A DNA stretch of 39,203 nt. Origin: a virus. Made by a program: the position numbers and the translations under genes. Location: positions 1 to 39,203 of IMG/VR virus record IMGVR_UViG_3300020021_000027. The stretch is one strand, 5' to 3'. The notes beneath the pieces are model-generated. The model was not told where the DNA came from, made no database searches, and saw nothing but the letters and a program-made list of their open reading frames with translations. Shown here in pieces: positions 38,357 through 39,203 of this stretch (position 1 is the stretch's first letter; the number at the start of each line of letters is the position of its first letter).

Positions 38357-39203
38357 TCAGGTCTCGATCGCGAGCAAATATTCGGGCCCGGTGCGGCCGT
38401 AGGTGGACGCGATCGCATTGAGACACGTCAGCATCTGGGGTTCGCCGAGCCCCTTGCCGGATCGCGGCCCGATCGGCAATGGTCTGAGCTCCGGGTGGCA
38501 GCGAAATGTGTAGATCTTGCGCGTGCCATCCGGCTCGGGCGTCGAGTTCGTGACCTCGATCGCCAGAGCCGGCTCGTCATCGTGCTGCTCGAGCCGCAGC
38601 AGCCGGCGTGGGTTGCCGAGGTTGTCGACGTCGGTGTGGATGACCGCCGCCCCAACGTCGCGCATATAACGGCCGGTGTCGCCGGCACAGTACTGCGCGA
38701 TCATCACGCGGCGGACCTCCGCGTTCGGCTCGTTTCGGATCTGCGCGGCCGTGAGCTTGCCTGCCGCCATCTCGGCGCCACGCTCAGGCGATAGCCGAAT
38801 ACCATTGATCGCGTAGAGGGCGTATCCGTCGGACCACGCGAGCGCCGGGCCGTCGACGCAATGCAGGCGATGCTCGGCATCGAACTTTGCGATCGAGGGG
38901 TGCTCGACCAGGACGGTGATCCCGCGCCAGGATGACGCGGTGAATGCCGACTGCACCAGGCGTTCCCAGATCGTTAGTCTGCGATCCTGTTCCTCTGTGA
39001 CCTTTACGCCGATCTGGATCGCGAATCGATACCACGCGGTCCAGTAGCCCTCGCACTGCCCCCATGACCACACCTGGCCATACGCCTCTTTGAGCTGGTC
39101 CCGGATCTGGCCCCAGAGCTGGTCCCGGATCTGGCCCCCGAGCTGGTCCCGGAGCTGGCCCCCGAGCTGGTCCCCGAGCTGGCCCCCGAGCTGGTCCCGG
39201 AGC
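38357..39203 (-). CDS. DUF6745-like protein, C-terminal part (runs off the contig end)
   Basis: 281 complete codons before the contig end. After the QLxx repeats comes YGQVWSWGQCEGYWTAWYRFAI, the conserved entry to the DUF6745 domain. Then ITVLVEHPSIAKFDAEHRLHCVDGPALAWSDGYALYAINGIRL (about 50-92 of this part), LTAAQIRNEPNAEVRRVMIAQY, and a final GNPRRLLRLEQHDDEPALAIEVTNSTPEPDGTRKIYTFRCHPEL. The order (DGPA...W.DG...Y..(N/H)G, then R.E.N.EVRR, then VxNSTPEPDG..(K)xYxxxxHP) matches my memory of DUF6745 proteins from actinobacteria and myxobacteria. A GTG at 39073 is inside the gene, not its start. Function unknown. Confidence 0.8.
   Translation of the reverse strand, partial: LRDQLGGQLGDQLGGQLRDQLGGQIRDQLWGQIRDQLKEAYGQVWSWGQCEGYWTAWYRFAIQIGVKVTEEQDRRLTIWERLVQSAFTASSWRGITVLVEHPSIAKFDAEHRLHCVDGPALAWSDGYALYAINGIRLSPERGAEMAAGKLTAAQIRNEPNAEVRRVMIAQYCAGDTGRYMRDVGAAVIHTDVDNLGNPRRLLRLEQHDDEPALAIEVTNSTPEPDGTRKIYTFRCHPELRPLPIGPRSGKGLGEPQMLTCLNAIASTYGRTGPEYLLAIET
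39092..39203. repeat. 12-bp tandem repeat array, right contig end
   Basis: Copies of gagctggNcccN (two read gatctgg) at 12-bp spacing, starts 39092 to 39200, the last cut by the contig end. Continuous in sequence and frame with 1-116 apart from six bases missing at the join. Encodes the QLxx repeats of the DUF6745-like protein. Confidence 0.95.

Noticed and set aside
38784-39071. 95-residue minus-strand frame overlapping the DUF6745-like gene
   Set aside because: Arg-rich shadow without motifs. Unlike the methyltransferase case, I recognise nothing conserved in it.

Overview
The window is an essentially complete genome of a tailed, podovirus-like bacteriophage of about 39 kb from a high-GC host. 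The evidence is a full virion set: large terminase, portal, scaffold, HK97-type capsid, connector, about 1,000-residue tail nozzle and three ejection-type proteins. No sheath, tape measure or tail-tube genes are seen. Both ends lie inside one 12-bp tandem array and join in frame through one gene, so the molecule is circular or circularly permuted and was cut inside a repeat. Several predicted lipoproteins point to a Gram-negative host. GC richness, frequent GTG starts and the GloVer and DUF6745-like families would fit Myxococcota, but the host is an inference.

Layout. (1) 914-1240 is a divergent switch: a small XRE repressor reads left and the early operon reads right, with two dyads between them. 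Both promoters appear to give leaderless mRNAs. (2) 1240-8451, rightward: a dense run of small overlapping early genes, including two zinc-binding proteins, small membrane proteins, a single-strand-binding-like protein and a RecE/DUF3799-type exonuclease. A second promoter with a 15-bp palindrome (6977-7029) drives a downstream set containing a ribbon-helix-helix-like protein. (3) 25952-8480, leftward: morphogenesis, ordered scaffold, capsid, minor capsid proteins, connector, nozzle, ejection proteins, tail-associated proteins, an SGNH esterase, a GloVer-repeat lipoprotein and two possible lysis proteins. (4) 26040-29791, rightward: a small protein, portal and terminase. (5) Leftward from 1144 through the contig join to 29773: repressor, the GEVTGHxH/DUF6745-like pair, C5 methyltransferase with a nested second reading frame, a DUF4406-like protein, replication protein, Dam-like methyltransferase, nuclease-like proteins, HNH nuclease, PAPS-reductase-like protein, a highly basic micro-protein with a perfect ribosome-binding site, a possible small terminase, FmdB-like and GNAT proteins.

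The genome relies heavily on translational coupling: most junctions are ATGA, GTGA, TTGA or TGATG. That rule fixes many start codons, reveals several tiny genes and exposes two probable single-base frameshifts (36510-36709 and 33875-34097). I see no integrase, DNA or RNA polymerase, tRNA or recognisable endolysin. The lifestyle (repressor present, integrase absent) is therefore unresolved.
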